From Caenorhabditis remanei (Eukaryota; Nematoda; Chromadorea; Rhabditida; Rhabditidae), in the NCBI RefSeq assembly GCF_010183535.1, contig NC_071332.1, positions 12,152,001 to 12,216,000 of the forward strand: a stretch of DNA of 64,000 nucleotides, given 5' to 3'. The position numbers and the translations under genes were made by a program. The notes under the pieces are model-generated. The model was not told where the DNA came from, searched no databases, and saw only the letters and a program-made list of their open reading frames with translations. Below are positions 49,260 to 61,861 of the stretch, piece by piece. Position 1 is the first letter of the stretch. Every line of letters starts with the position of its first letter.

Positions 49260-50658
49260 CTCTTCTTCTTCTTCTTGTTCTTCTTTCCTTTTTTCTCTTT
49301 TTGGTATTGGGATTATCTGGGATTTCATGGTCACTTCAAACTTATTTTTTGATAAGCAATTGGGAATATTTTTTGATATTTTTTGCACCCGGTCACATTT
49401 GGGATTCCCACTTTTTCTTGATACTGTTAGTCTCCTGGTCACATACAATTTGGTAGGTCAAAGAGGTCTATTGTAAATATTTCGTTCACTTTTCCACGTC
49501 ATTTTTCTTTTTCTGATATTCTGAAACAATAACTGGAAGTCGGGTTTTAACTATTCACTCCTACCACTTTAGAAACAAACTGCACCCAAATTCTCTTCTC
49601 TCTCGTATTGTTTTGTCATCTGGAATTAATTTCTGGATTTGATACTTTTGGATAATTCTTGGAGCAAATACTATACAACGAAAGTTGTTTCTTCTTTTCC
49701 TTTTCTTGGTTGTATCTTTTTCTTTCCATTAAAATTCATTGGGATATTTTTAATGTTTCTTTTTTTCCTATTTCTGAAACTATTAGTAACGGAATAAATT
49801 GTATAATTGGGAGCTTTGTTTTGTTTTTGAAAGTACACTTCAATAAAACCATGGACATCTATAAATCCAGGACTACAGACATGAACTTTTTGGAATAGTT
49901 TTTCAGATACATCTAGACATCAATCACAGCTTTAATTGTCTTTCAATTAATTTCCTTCCAGACTTCTCAACCTCCGCAGAGTGATATTTACATTTATTAA
50001 TTTTCATATGTTTTCGTTTCTGAGGGCAGTTCTACTCCAAATATGATTTCCACCTATTTACACATCTGATCTAGAAAAATGTATTTACAAGAAAACTCCC
50101 ACCCGAAATCACAAATTTACAATGAAGAATGAATGACGTGACTTGAATTATTGAACTGGAACCGACTCGATTTTATTGAATTATCCGGAACTTGATTATT
50201 GACGGAAAGCCAACAATTAACTCAATTTCACCGAGCTTGACCTAATCTGAACTGGTCTTTACTGGAATTGACCTAGATTCCGATTAGATCTGAATTTTTC
50301 ACCTGTCTCAACACGTCATCTGAGCAGGAGAATACACAAAACGAAAAAGGGGTTTTCCAAAAGTAAGTTTCAACAACATTGATTTTTTCAATACGAACTG
50401 AGACCAATAACGTCTCGAAAACCAGAAAAACCTTTCATCTAAACAGCGACAGACGACAAGTCACTTTTTCTTTGTTTTTTTTTCAAATATGATATCAGAA
50501 CAAACTGTGTAACAAGTTACTGTCATCCCCTTTTCTGCCTTCTCTTTATCAACTCTCGCTTCGGTCAACTGCCATCTTCAGTCTCATTTCTTCATTTGAT
50601 TCTTCTTCATTTGGTTCTTCCACCTTCCAAAACTAACTATTATCGACGATTTATCGTC
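49260..50658. other. intergenic region, nothing recognised
   Basis: T-rich at first (probable globin 3' UTR), then ordinary AT-rich DNA. No exon, RNA gene or repeat was identified. Confidence 0.55.
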
Positions 50659-51066
50659 ATGAACTTCTTGAAGGTATGAGTTATTTTCACAGAATTTGAA
50701 CTGGAGTGAAAAGTATCCAGAACGCATTTTGTAATTTCAGACTCTCTTCTTCATCTCTCTTATCGTCGCAACAGTCTTTTCTGCTCCATCAAGTAAGAAA
50801 TATGTCGAATTATCTTTATAACTTAAATATCTATTTCCAGAGAAATGCGGTGAAAACGAAGAGTTCCGTGAGTGTGGAACTGCATGTGAAGCCAACTGTT
50901 TTGAGGGACACGTGGTACGTCTAAGAACTCCTTTCCAGAATATTCCTTCCACCACAAACTTTTCCAGATGTTCTGCACAATGCAATGCATCGTAAACGTC
51001 TGTCAATGCAAGAATGGATTCTTCCGTAACAAGGATAAGAAATGTGTTCCTAAGAACAAGTGCTAA
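50659..51066 (+). CDS. secreted TIL-type (trypsin inhibitor-like) cysteine-rich protein
   Basis: Four exons (50659-50673, 50741-50792, 50841-50914, 50968-51066) give 79 residues. A signal peptide (MNFLKTLFFISLIVATVFSA) is followed by one domain with ten cysteines, beginning KKCGENEEFRECGTACEANC and ending CQCKNGFFRNKDKKCVPKNK-C. That is the TIL fold (Ascaris trypsin inhibitor type), five disulfides, usually blocking serine proteases such as trypsin, chymotrypsin or elastase. The reactive loop would lie between the fifth and sixth cysteines (about EGHVMF); target specificity cannot be read safely. The first coding exon is only five codons. AATAAA is at 51132. Confidence 0.88.
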
Positions 51067-53242
51067 CTTCCCCCTCGGAACTTCAACTCAATTATCTTCC
51101 AATTTACCACCAACCGAATACATAAATTACCAATAAATTGACTATTTAATCCACTCTAAAAACATTTGAGTTATCGTCTATACTACATGCCGTAGTATAT
51201 CCATAATAAATAATAGAAGATTCAAATTACCCATACCTCTTCACAACTTCTTCTTCGTCCTTCTTCTCCATTTTTCTTGCCTACACTACACTACTACTTC
51301 TCATTTTTCTTTTTTTCCTTTTTCGTTCTTCCATTCCAAACACTTTTTTCCTTTTTCTCGCTCCATTTTCGAAACCAATTATTTTCGGCTTTACTTTTTT
51401 TTTCTTTTTCTTCACTTTTTTTCAAAGAATTCCGTTTTTTGTAGTTATTCTAGAGAAGCCTATTGAAGAAAGAATGAGGTGTAGTGAAAAAATGGAGCTT
51501 TTCGTATTTTTTCTAAAAAGTTTTTATGAAGGTTCGAACTTTTGCAAAGGATTCTAACAGCTTGACGATTACGTTTTTACGTTCTAGAAGTTATCTTCTA
51601 GTGATCAGCACAAGCATATATTATTCTTAAAATACAAATGCAAGTGATCGCATAAAATATTTTATTTAAATTTCTAATTCTGACATTCATAAATAAATCC
51701 TCATTACCATTTTCGACTTCACAGAGGTGTAAATAAACATCTGAGCAATCAGAACTACACGAGAAACCTTTTTTAAACCTTTGACTTGAACGAATATCTC
51801 TGGAACATTTTAGAGCTTACTATTTAATCTGAAATCCAAATAGCTTTGACTGAGTTTTCTTTTCCTGTCTTCAGTTTTCTGATTCTTTCACTCAACCTGT
51901 GTGGTCCAAGCATTCCTTTTATGAAGTAAAATTAATAAAAGAGTTTAATCAAGCGTATAAAGAGTCTCTCTCTTCTTTTCGTTCTGAACTTGGTCTTCCA
52001 ATTTCTTCTTTTTCTTCTTCAATTCGAAAGAAGAAGATGAATGAAAAGGACGGAAGACGAAGTGGTCCACAAAGGATTCCTTCTTCTTTTTCTCTTCTTT
52101 TCCTTCCAAATCATACCACCAAATGAGCACTCTTTCCTCTCTTTCTTCATTCGAAACGGGTCCAACTTCTTCCAATTTCTCATGTTTCCCTCCTTCTTAT
52201 CCCCAATAATTCAAAAATTCATGGGTTCTCCGTCTCTAGGTTCTCGAAAGAATTGGGTCAGTTTTTATGATCCTTTTTGCTTCTTTTTCTTTTTTGTCCT
52301 TTTTTTGAGAACCCGGAAATAGATGGAGTCCCCATCTAGATGCTTTCTCAAGAGGCATAGCATGATCTTGATTAGCTTCATTTTGGAGTTTCACCGATAA
52401 TTTCAGCTACTTTGAGACTGTTTTTCGACTCAAAGTTATATGGTATTTGGATATCTATGGTCTCTCTTATAGAATTCAAGATCTCATTTTTTACAGTTAC
52501 TGATCACTATTTTTCAAAATTTTCTCAAAATTCCAAGACTTGGATTCAGCGTCAAACTTCAAACTCCCCTTGTTCCATTGCCCTCCCTGGCCCGCCCCAT
52601 TTATGCAAATGAGATCATTGCTCTTCCGGTTGGATGTCTCTGCGTCTCTCTCCTTTTCACACTCTCTCACTCGTTTTCTTCAAAAGGGGATAAGCAGTGC
52701 ACTCCGCCCTCTTTTTTCTACAAGGAGTCCTTTCTGGAAACTGAGGTTTATGCAACAAAGGCTCATTCTGTATTCAAAAACACTGGCAGTTTTTGCAAAA
52801 AAGATTTGAAGAAAAGTTGTTTTTCTCCGAATTTATGAAAGAAAAATTCTGAAACTCGAACCTATTTTTTTTCAAGAAACTTTTCCAGTGTCACAGAGTC
52901 TCCCGTTGTTTTGCTCATCGAGCCGACTTGTTTTTTTTGAGTGGTGTAAAATAAAAGATTGACACGCAAATAGTGTCAAGAAGCCAGAAAAAAACAAGTC
53001 CACAAATCAAGTTTGGTTGGTTTCTCCTATTTTTAGTTAGATATATTTTTAGGGTTCTCAGTAATTATTTATTTTGCTCTCAATCTCAAGAGTTCTAGAA
53101 TTGTACAGATCCAATCTGTGTTTTCCGTGAAATCTTTGAATCGAAATTAGTTTCCAATCAGAATCCTCAGTTCCCTCTAATTCTTTTGTTCGTCCTGAAA
53201 AACTTCTCCAAACTAGAAATAACCCGAACTTCAATTTTCCAG
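51067..53242. other. intergenic region, pyrimidine-rich
   Basis: A poly(A) signal for the TIL gene lies at 51132-51137. Otherwise long T/C tracts (51290-51430, 51960-52320) and no recognisable exon. Confidence 0.5.
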
Positions 53243-53785
53243 ATGCTGCTCCCAATATTCTTCCTTCTTCTCATTCCACTAACCACTTCTTCTTTGGAAT
53301 GTTTCACTTGTGGAGTGTTTCTATCAGCTCCAGAACCAATGTGTCGAGGAGAAATCAGAAATAATTCTTGTGCACCAGAGAATCTTGGATGTCTCTCCAT
53401 CATTGGACATAAGTCGGTTAGTTCATCTAATTACCTATACTTCCATACTTAGTTTCAAAAAATTGAATTACAGTTTGAGATGAGTGTGTGCTCTTTATTC
53501 AAAAATATAATTGGGTTTTATTTCAGGACGGAACATACTATGTAGAGAAAAGATGTGCTGAGAAAACCGATGATCTGACAGATGGATGTATCAATATTGG
53601 AATCCGAGGGTGAGATTTCCATTTGCTCCCAAAGCCAAAAACACACATAATTTTCCAGAATTGCCGCCAAGCAATGCCTATGCCGTGACAATCTGTGCAA
53701 TTCGAGCCCTGGGCATCTGTCTCACACCTGTCATGGATTAGGACTGCTAGGCTTCTTTTCGTATATTGTGTTGAGAGTATTTTGA
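53243..53785 (+). CDS. Ly6/uPAR-like three-finger secreted or GPI-anchored protein
   Basis: Exons 53243-53416, 53527-53609 and 53659-53785 sum to 384 nt, 127 residues. A signal peptide (MLLPIFFLLLIPLTTSS) precedes LECFTCG, the usual first cysteine pair. The family end motif follows as AKQCLCRDNLCN. The C-terminus is hydrophobic (LGLLGFFSYIVLRVF) after a small-residue region, so a GPI anchor is likely. Nematode Ly6-like proteins modulate receptors and channels at the cell surface; the partner is unknown. TTTTCCAG directly abuts the ATG, indicating trans-splicing or an upstream non-coding exon. Overlapping AATAAA signals lie at 53876-53885. Confidence 0.8.
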
Positions 53786-55338
53786 TGAAATTAAAGGCTG
53801 TTTTTGGTAGGAAAAGTTTGTACGGTTGAATTTAGATCTTTGTTTTCGAATATGTGTCTCATTTGAAACGAAAATAATAAATAAAAGATAGTTTTTATAT
53901 TTCGTCTTACTTGAAATTTTCACCGCAAATTGTTTTTATTAATTTTTATATAACGTTTCAGGACCACGTTTACCGTTAATTAAGTTTTTAGTTTGTGAAA
54001 TTTCGCAATTTTCAGCCCCAAAACATTGCGCGTAGAATATGACGTTTGGTCCGCATTCCGTAAATCTACACTGATGTGTTTGCGGATTAGCGAAATACGA
54101 AAAACATATTTTTTATTTCTTCTCCTATTTTCTGCAAAATCTGTTGTAAAAATCCTGGTTTTTGTGTTTTAAGGCAGAAATTATAAAATCCTTATCTATT
54201 TTTACGTTGTTGTACGAATCCTTATCAGTGGAAACAACTTAATTTTCTGTGTCAAAGAAATATTTAGGAGGTCGGCTGAAGAGATTGTGATTAGAGGTCG
54301 AGAATGTTGGGATCGTTGACAGCGTACGTGGCTTACAGATTTTTAAGCTTTTACTTCAAAAGCTACTAAATGCTGTTCTGGTCGATCATGATGTTTTCAA
54401 AACCAATGCATTATCCGTGTTGGAATGTTATTTTTACATTTTAAATAATGCATTGAACAACATTTTATTTAGCATCCGTTCCCTTTCGAAACTTTGACAG
54501 TTTTTGTTAAAAGTTAATGCTCACAGAAAAACTAATGGAAGATTATACAACGTTGCAGACGTCACAGATTTTCGTTCGTCTGATGCCCGTCGACAGGTCT
54601 TCCCCATCAGACCATTTCTCTTATCATTCTATCTTTTCGCATATCAATTTTCATAATAAAAATCATTGACGTCGAGTTTTCCTAACTTTTAAATGATTTC
54701 CAGTTCAAATAAAAACTTCCTAGACTTCAGATATACTCCTTTAGGAATTCAGAACTTTAAAAATCTCGAGGTCGCACTTCCAATCAGAATCTTTAGAAAG
54801 AGGTCACGGAAATCTCATGTGCTTCGACCGCTGACAGTTGCAGAAAGAAGTTCCACGATTTTCTCCTGCTGGAAAGAAAAGTACTAGGCGGGTCTCATCC
54901 ACTTCTTTTAAATATTTCAGTGAAGATTTTTATATCCAGCAAGCCTGGCTGTACTTTACTTTTTCCCGAATACGAGGAACAGACCGTCCATCGTTATTCT
55001 TCATTCCAATCTCTTTGCCCTCATTCTCTGCATCTCTCCATCCCATCTATCTCTCATCTCCGCCAGCAAAAACGGACCGCCCATCTTATCATCATCTCCT
55101 CATTCTTTCTCTTCTCCTGTTCACATGAATTCCTCCTGTCCCTCCAGACATTGTCATTTGATTTTGGACATTTGACATACAGTGGGAGGCAGGAGAAAAT
55201 ATTTCATTTTATTTTTCAATTTTGCAAAAAAATATATTTGTTCGTATTGTGACCCGCCGCCCATCTTATAAATATGACACAAAAGTGAACAAATCAAACA
55301 GTTTTCATTATTCTGCAGGGTACAACACAGAAGAAAAC
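53786..55338. other. intergenic region, nothing recognised
   Basis: Ordinary AT-rich DNA upstream of dhrs-4. The C/T-rich stretch at 55000-55150 gives spurious Ser/Leu-rich open frames. No exon or RNA gene identified. Confidence 0.5.
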
Positions 55339-57809
55339 ATGGCTTCATCAGTGGCAACTAAGTTTTTGACGGATCGAGTTGCTCTTGTCACTGCTTCTAC
55401 TAAGGTAAGTTCAAGTTTTGAATCTCAAAAACTGTCACGAAAGCTTCGAGACTTGAAACTGAAACCTTATTTTCTATACGGAAATTGCGATTTCATTACT
55501 TTTCTGAAGCTTCCGTTGTTTTGTTAATGTTTTTCATCAAAAAACAAAGTAATCAAAACCAGTATCTTTTTCATTATAGGGAATCGGGTTCGCCATTGCC
55601 AAACAGCTTGGCGCTGCCGGCGCCTCTGTCGTCGTTTGCAGTCGAAAGGAGAAGAATGTGGATGTGAGTTTGAAGGGGAACAAAAACAACACATTTTAGA
55701 TGGGGTTTATTGGGGAACTTGCCAGATTAATTAAATTTTGTTCAACTCGTTAACTTCAACTTCTTGTATTACAAAAATCACAGGATTCACATGATTTTGA
55801 CCTATTTATCTCCAGATTCCGGAAAGATCTCATCGTAAATATCAGTTGATCCATTTTATTCTGTTTACATGCACTCTGATCTCTGGAATTTCTCATCCAA
55901 TCAGTTATCAACAATGTGCCACTATGAAACATGTGATGTTTTTTGGCTGAATGATTGGAGAGTTTGAAAGGGCAAATTGTTTTTCATCAATTAGAAACAT
56001 CTGTAAGTAGTTTGTTCACAGATCTGACTTTTTCGGATAAATAGAGGTCACATTTTAGCGGAAAACCTGTTTTCTAGAAAATACTAGAATGAATACGGTA
56101 GTTGAAAATCACAGTTCGTAATCATGCAGACATTCAACCTTTCAAAAAACAATTGATTTTCAGGAAGCTGTCGCCGCTCTCCGCCTCGAAAATATCGACG
56201 CACATGGTACAACTGCACACGTTGGAAACAAAGAGGATCGTACCAAACTCATCAATTTCACACTTGACAGATTCACAAAACTCGATATTCTCGTGTCGAA
56301 TGCTGCCGTTAACCCACATTATGGCGATTTGATGTCAGTATCCGATTCTCAATGGGACAAACTGCTCGATTTGAATGTGAAATCGGCGTTCGAATTGACT
56401 AAAGAAGCTGTGCCACATTTGGAGGCTTCCGGGCGCGGAAATATTGTTTTTGTGTCTTCTGTAGCCGGATACTCACCGATGAACGAGATTGGAGCTTATT
56501 CTGTGATGAAGACTACGTTAACTGGATTGAGCAAATCATTGGCATTGAACTTGGCCAGGCGGAATATCCGTGTCAACACGATAGCTCCAGGTAAGATAAA
56601 ATCATCTGAAAGAAATGGCTTCATCGCTCAAGAGCCTTTGTTCTATTATCTGAAAGCCTGAGACGTCACAACAGTAGTCTATTTATGAAAATGACTTCCT
56701 TTTAAATCGCGACGTTTACTTCGTTTACTTCCTGAGAACAGTTGTCCACATGATTCACACGAGTTCCTCCGTGGCTTCGAAATGAAAACTTTTCATGATG
56801 CACTGGGGTCAATGGGTGCAACAACACACCAACACACAATTGTCATGCGACCTTCGAAATTCTTCTTCTCTTATCATTTCGATCTTATCCGTCCAATTTC
56901 GATTTGACAAAGAACAAAGAATTGATGATTGAAGTTTGTAGATCACAGATAGAAAGATTGAACGAAGGGAATCCCTGGTCGTTACAGAACCGCTTGTTAT
57001 TTTAGATGTTATGACATTGTGTGATAATTTTTCTCCAAATCGAGCTATTAGACTCGAAGAGTTAGCTTGTAAGTTCAATTTTTTTCAGTATAACCTCATT
57101 GATAATTCCTTGAAATTTTACAATTCAGTTCTTCGTAACCCGAAAAACTGCCAATTTTCCATCACATTTTTGAAGGTTTGACCTTGCTGCACAAAAGCCC
57201 AAAAACCCATCGTTTTGTTGATATTTGCTCAACAAAAAAGCAGCAGCAGTCGACCGCGTGGCTCGAATAGTGATGAACCCACATTTTGTGTACCTTTTGT
57301 TTCGTTTCACATTATTCTCTCGGCTGGCGATCGCAAAAAAGCGAAACCTCAAGGCGTATAGACACTGTTTCACGTGATCCACTATGAGTGCATCGTGGTA
57401 CCCGCGGAAAATATTATTTGAAAAATAGATTTTGGGGAAGTTTGATGACTAGACTATGTTAGTGAGGAAGTTTGTAGATGAACAGGGACTTTTATGAAAA
57501 ACAATCCAATTTCAAATTTGGGGAACTTGTATAGTCAAAGATCGAACTGTTCATGTTATACGGCTGAAATAGAGAAAAACCAATACATTTTTAACACTTT
57601 ATTTTTCAGGAATCATCCAAACCGACTTCTCCCAAGCCCTCTTCTCCGACGAAGCCGAAAAGCAGAAATGGCTATCCCAGATTGCCCAACGCCGATTCGG
57701 TGATCCTGACGAGTGCGCTGAAGCTGTTGCGTTCCTGGTTTCCGACGAAGCCAGTTACATATCCGGAGAGACGATCGGAATCAACGGTGGAATGCAGGCA
57801 CGAATCTAA
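55339..57809 (+). CDS. dhrs-4: short-chain dehydrogenase/reductase, DHRS4 type
   Basis: Exons 55339-55404, 55580-55663, 56164-56590 and 57610-57809 sum to 777 nt, 258 residues, normal for the family. The NADP(H) loop is TASTKGIGFAIA (residues 18-29, T-G-x3-G-x-G type). CSRK at about 42-45 follows the second strand and favours NADP. SNAAV is at 95-99 in place of NNAG. The catalytic residues are Asn121, Ser149, Tyr162 and Lys166 (YSVMK), then the loop IAPGIIQTDFSQ. DHRS4 enzymes reduce carbonyls, including retinal and aromatic ketones, usually in peroxisomes. Here the C-terminus is ARI, not a canonical SKL-like peroxisomal signal. Assignment rests on the MASSVATKFLTDRVALVTAS start and the GGMQAR end, as I recall for C. 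elegans F54F3.4. A 1-kb intron separates the last exon. Confidence 0.92.
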
Positions 57810-58296
57810 ACGATTCTGAAATATTCTGAATTCAAAATATTGCCGAAGAATCTCATTTCATGCATCACTAAATTATAATATTGTTTCTCTTTTTTTAGCA
57901 ATCCTTTTCTCATCATGTGCCAAACCTGTGAGTTTTCCTTGACCTTCTTTTCTTTGATATCTAGGGTTTCTTATCATGTTTTTCATTAAAAACAACAACT
58001 GACTGGTACTGTCATGCTTTGTCACCTCTTTTTACTCTCCTTCGATGACTTCTTTTTTACTTTTTCCATGAAATAGCCACGTTTTTTTCCTGTTTTTCTA
58101 CCTATTCAGCTTTTTTCTCAGAAAATTAGTCTGGATTGGGTTTTCGAATTTTTTTTTAAACTGCCCAACCTGGACTAATTTTCTAGTCCCTCAATTTTCT
58201 TGTTATATTATGCCGGAATTCTGGATAAATGTAATTTGAAAAATCAATCTTGCAAAAAGAGTTGAGTTTCATGGTACAAATTATAGAATAAGAACA
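57810..58296. other. convergent 3' intergenic region
   Basis: T-rich 3' flank of dhrs-4 facing the 3' end of the lectin gene. Near 58126-58190 aaaattagtctggattgggt and the inverse aactgcccaacctggactaattttc form an imperfect inverted repeat. No exon seen. Confidence 0.5.
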
Positions 58297-60710
58297 TCAA
58301 GATTGTGGTTCTGAAACATTAAAACGAAAAGCGCATATAGAATACAATGACTTATTACAATCCGTATTTATCCATGAGTTGTCATTTACAACCAATGCCA
58401 CACAGTCACATCCATCTGCGTCCCGAGGGTATCCATCTCTCCAATTACTATACGAAGAATCGTAGATGTCTCCGTTGATGAAATTCCAATTAGAAGAGTT
58501 CGAGGGGTCTCGTTTCAGTCCGAACCAGAACATTCCTTCGCTGGTGAGAGGGCTTAACATAGCTGAAAATACATGAATTTGTATCTTTCTCTCTCTCGAA
58601 TCACCCACTTCTCACCTGATCCTCTTCTGCTTTTGTCTCAATTGATGTCAATTTTGGAGTATGCAAAAACAAAGGATGATCTGTTAAACAGACGTCTTCA
58701 GCTTCTGCGAACTGCTTCTTTGAAGCCGACATCTGAAAATGAGAAGACTAATTTTGATAGATTCCGGAAAATAATAAAACAAACTCGATAGCATTTGGCA
58801 TTTGATAATGACTGGAAGTAGGTGAAGTTAGTAGTCTCGATATAGCATCTGGAAAAGATTATAATTAGTGTTTATACTTTTTTGATTTCGTAAAACGTTT
58901 TCTGATGTCGAAATATCTGAAATTCATCTTCATTCATAGTAGTGACTTACGGATCTTGCCACGATATTGTAGGGTTGACAGTTGGCGGTGCTGGTGGAAC
59001 TGGTAGTACATATTGACATAGAACCTGCCTTTTCGTATCGCAATTGCCATCAGAATACCATAAACCATCAGTAGCATTCATGTACGCACAGTCGGTGTAG
59101 CCCGTGGCATACACCGAGGGTTCTGGGAGATTTCAAACTTTTTTTTCCAGGTATTAAAAAAAATTGTGACGTTTTAGTTACTTAGTGAAAAAAGTCTGAA
59201 ACGGCACCTTTTTTTATAACATAATTTAAAATTTGCGGTTTTCTATTGCTCTATCCAGTTTGATAAGGAATGTTTACCTTTTTTCGTTTGAATCCCGAAA
59301 TTCCATATTGGTTCTCTCATATTATCCATTTTGACAGCAGCACTACTGAAAGCAGTTGCTCCGAAAATCATGGAATCCACTTTTGGTACAAGAGCCATAA
59401 TGTCATCTGCAGTCTTAACTCGAAGTCCATATTTCCCGACTGGAATTGATAATCGAGAGATATCGATCGATGAATCACCGACATTAATTGTGATAATTGA
59501 AGAGTTGGCCATTGGATACAAAGCACTTGCTAGTTTGATGTTATCAGAATCACTGAGTTGCGGTATTCGTATATCCGGACAAACAGATGAACTTACGTGG
59601 AAGAACTGAAGTAGACCATTGACAAAAACTTTGATTTGAATGGTCTGTATGAAGTGGAATATCTATTGTAGTAGACAGTCTGATCACGGAACATTCTGGA
59701 ATCGGATACTCTTTTTTTTCAATCGAGAGATCCCGTGAAACTCACGATGGGAAATCCAGAGGACTGCTTCTCACACAATCAATATTTATCATTTGATCTA
59801 CATTTGAAATCATTGCATTTGTCGTTGTGAAAGCGTTTACAAAGTTGGGATATTGTGTAATATAAGAAGTTGCTTGAGTACATCCATAGGCGAAAATAGC
59901 GAATTCAGATGGACCCCGTTCAGCGATGTAGGTGGAAAGTGAACGAGCAAAATTAACTTGCTGAAGCAAACTGAGTGATGGTCGGGGAAATTTCGAAACA
60001 AATCATACCGCTAATGTTAGAGAATTTGTAGAAAATAGTGATGCATCAATTCCAATCACCACAGCCGTCGACCTTCTCTGCTGTGAAGGAGGCAACGTTG
60101 ATAGAAATGGTACTGTAGTTGGACCGATTGTTGGTGGTTGAGTGACAGGGGGATTGGCTGAAAACATGCTCACTCAATGAGTTCAAAAATAAAAGCTATG
60201 GTCACGCGAACCCCAATTCGTGTATGCAGAAGTATCTCCATTCATCCATGACCAAGTTGATCCCGAAAAGCCAAGATCAATGTATGCGAATGTGAAATTG
60301 GTCATAGCAAGGCCCTCTGGAAAAGTAGGTTATAAAAAAGGTAGAAACATCAAAACTTACGTTGGATATGATCATTTTCAGTTTTACTGTCAATTGACAA
60401 AAATGTGAATTGATTTGGAATTGAAGTCACATATGTACATTGGGTGGTTCCAGATCCTTTCGACGGACGACTAGTGACGGCAATACATTTTCCATTAACC
60501 TGAATTATATTTTTTGAATTGTTAATGAAACAAAAAATCGCATCCTTTCTGAAGTATTAAAATTAAAGTGTCTATCGAATAAAAGCTGACCTCTTCTAGT
60601 GAAATCGCATTCAAGAGATTATCTGGACATTCAGCTGCACCCGATTTTAACATGGAATGAAATAAAATTATAGCGAAGAATAAGAATAATTTACATATTG
60701 GATGGTTCAT
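58297..60710 (-). CDS. C-type lectin with an inserted von Willebrand A domain (CLEC-vWA-CLEC)
   Basis: Eleven minus-strand exons (60591-60710, 60361-60499, 60212-60316, 60009-60157, 59746-59960, 59597-59695, 59278-59552, 58951-59122, 58785-58848, 58609-58732, 58297-58562) sum to 1728 nt, 575 residues. A signal peptide (LFLFFAIILFHSMLKSGAA) is followed by the first part of a C-type lectin domain, ending WSWMNGDTSAYTNW. A Pro/Thr linker and a vWA domain follow (VVIGIDASLF; YIAERGPSEFAIFAYG; ADDIMALVPKVDSMIFGATA), to about residue 367. Then comes a lectin C-terminal half, EPSVYATGYTDCAYMNATDG...WYSDGNC. A second, complete lectin domain ends WRDGYPRDADGCDCVAL...CNKSLYSICAF. The MIDAS motif has D-x-S but Phe in the third position. 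TTTTTCAG precedes the ATG. Such secreted lectins are common in nematode innate immunity; the ligand is unknown. Confidence 0.85.
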
Positions 60711-61861
60711 TCTGAAAAATGATAATAATTATCAGAGATAACAATAGAAAAAGGGGGCTGCTTCACACTAGAAAGTGAAAAAAGAAATGTATTATCAGGA
60801 AGGAAATAAGCAAACTGAAGCGTTTTTTAATGTGTTAGAAATCGGTTTATTCGGAAGTTTTTGAGAGAAAAAAGAGATTATTTCAGAGGAGGAAGGATGA
60901 TAATTAAGTCTGATGAGTTGCACTTAAAAGGTGGTATCTTTTTAAGAAGGTTACTGTAATGACGAAATCATACGATGGTTCGTAGTGTGCTGATTTCGGA
61001 AAGTGTGGCCTATTCAATCGAGAAGATGAGATTCTAGTAGAGATGCTACCAAAAAAAATAGAACGGATCCACTCAAGCGAGGTCTTCGTTACTGTGAAGT
61101 TGAAACTTTGTTTTGTCACTCAAATTTTCAGGGCAATTCAGCAAAACCTTGATAAATCTCTAAAGCAAGCCATCAGAGCCTTAACAAGAATATCTAGAAA
61201 ATAAGTAGATTTCATTTCATGACGAGGCTCCAGAAGAAGAAAAAGTAAAATGAGTCAAGAATCAAATAAGAAAACTATAAAATGTTCAGTAATATTTGAC
61301 TTTTGATTGATTCCTTCCTTGCCTGAATTCTTTACAAATAAGTTACCCTAACTCCTCCTTTTTCTAGTTTTTGACCTCTCCATTTCTGTAACTTCTAGAA
61401 CGAAATTCAATTCCGCCACTTCATCATTGTAACTGCTCTCTTATCACACATTTCCTTTCCATTCCATCTGAAGAGAAAACTCGGAAATATTTGACTTCTG
61501 TGTCGGGAGGAAACCCATAAATATTTTATTACCCCCATTCGGTTTCGTAACTCTCGACTGACTGCTGCTACGAAGCGGACGCGTGGTTTCTGTATTCGAA
61601 TGGTTTTATGGAGGTAGTACCTTTAAAAGAATGATAGATTGTGTTTCATGCTGAAATATGATGATGGGGTGACTCAAATCAATCAAGAAGACGTTTTCAG
61701 AATCAGATGTAGTGTAGTCTGAAAACCGTTTGGTTTCCAAAGAAGATCTAAATGAAAACACGTACGTTTATCGTTAAAAAGAGAAATTTAATTTACAAAA
61801 ATTTATTAGAAATTGACATGTTATCAATACCGTAATCGTATAACGTCATAAAAACGATGAC
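60711..61861. other. intergenic region, nothing recognised
   Basis: Contains the promoter of the lectin gene and the 3' flank of the chemoreceptor gene, including TTTATT (AATAAA on the minus strand) at 61802-61807, about 55 nt after that gene's stop. No exon or RNA gene was found. Confidence 0.55.

Noticed and set aside
57125..57382. 85-codon minus-strand open frame in dhrs-4 intron 3
   Set aside because: Antisense inside an intron, no domain, no polyadenylation or leader signal found.
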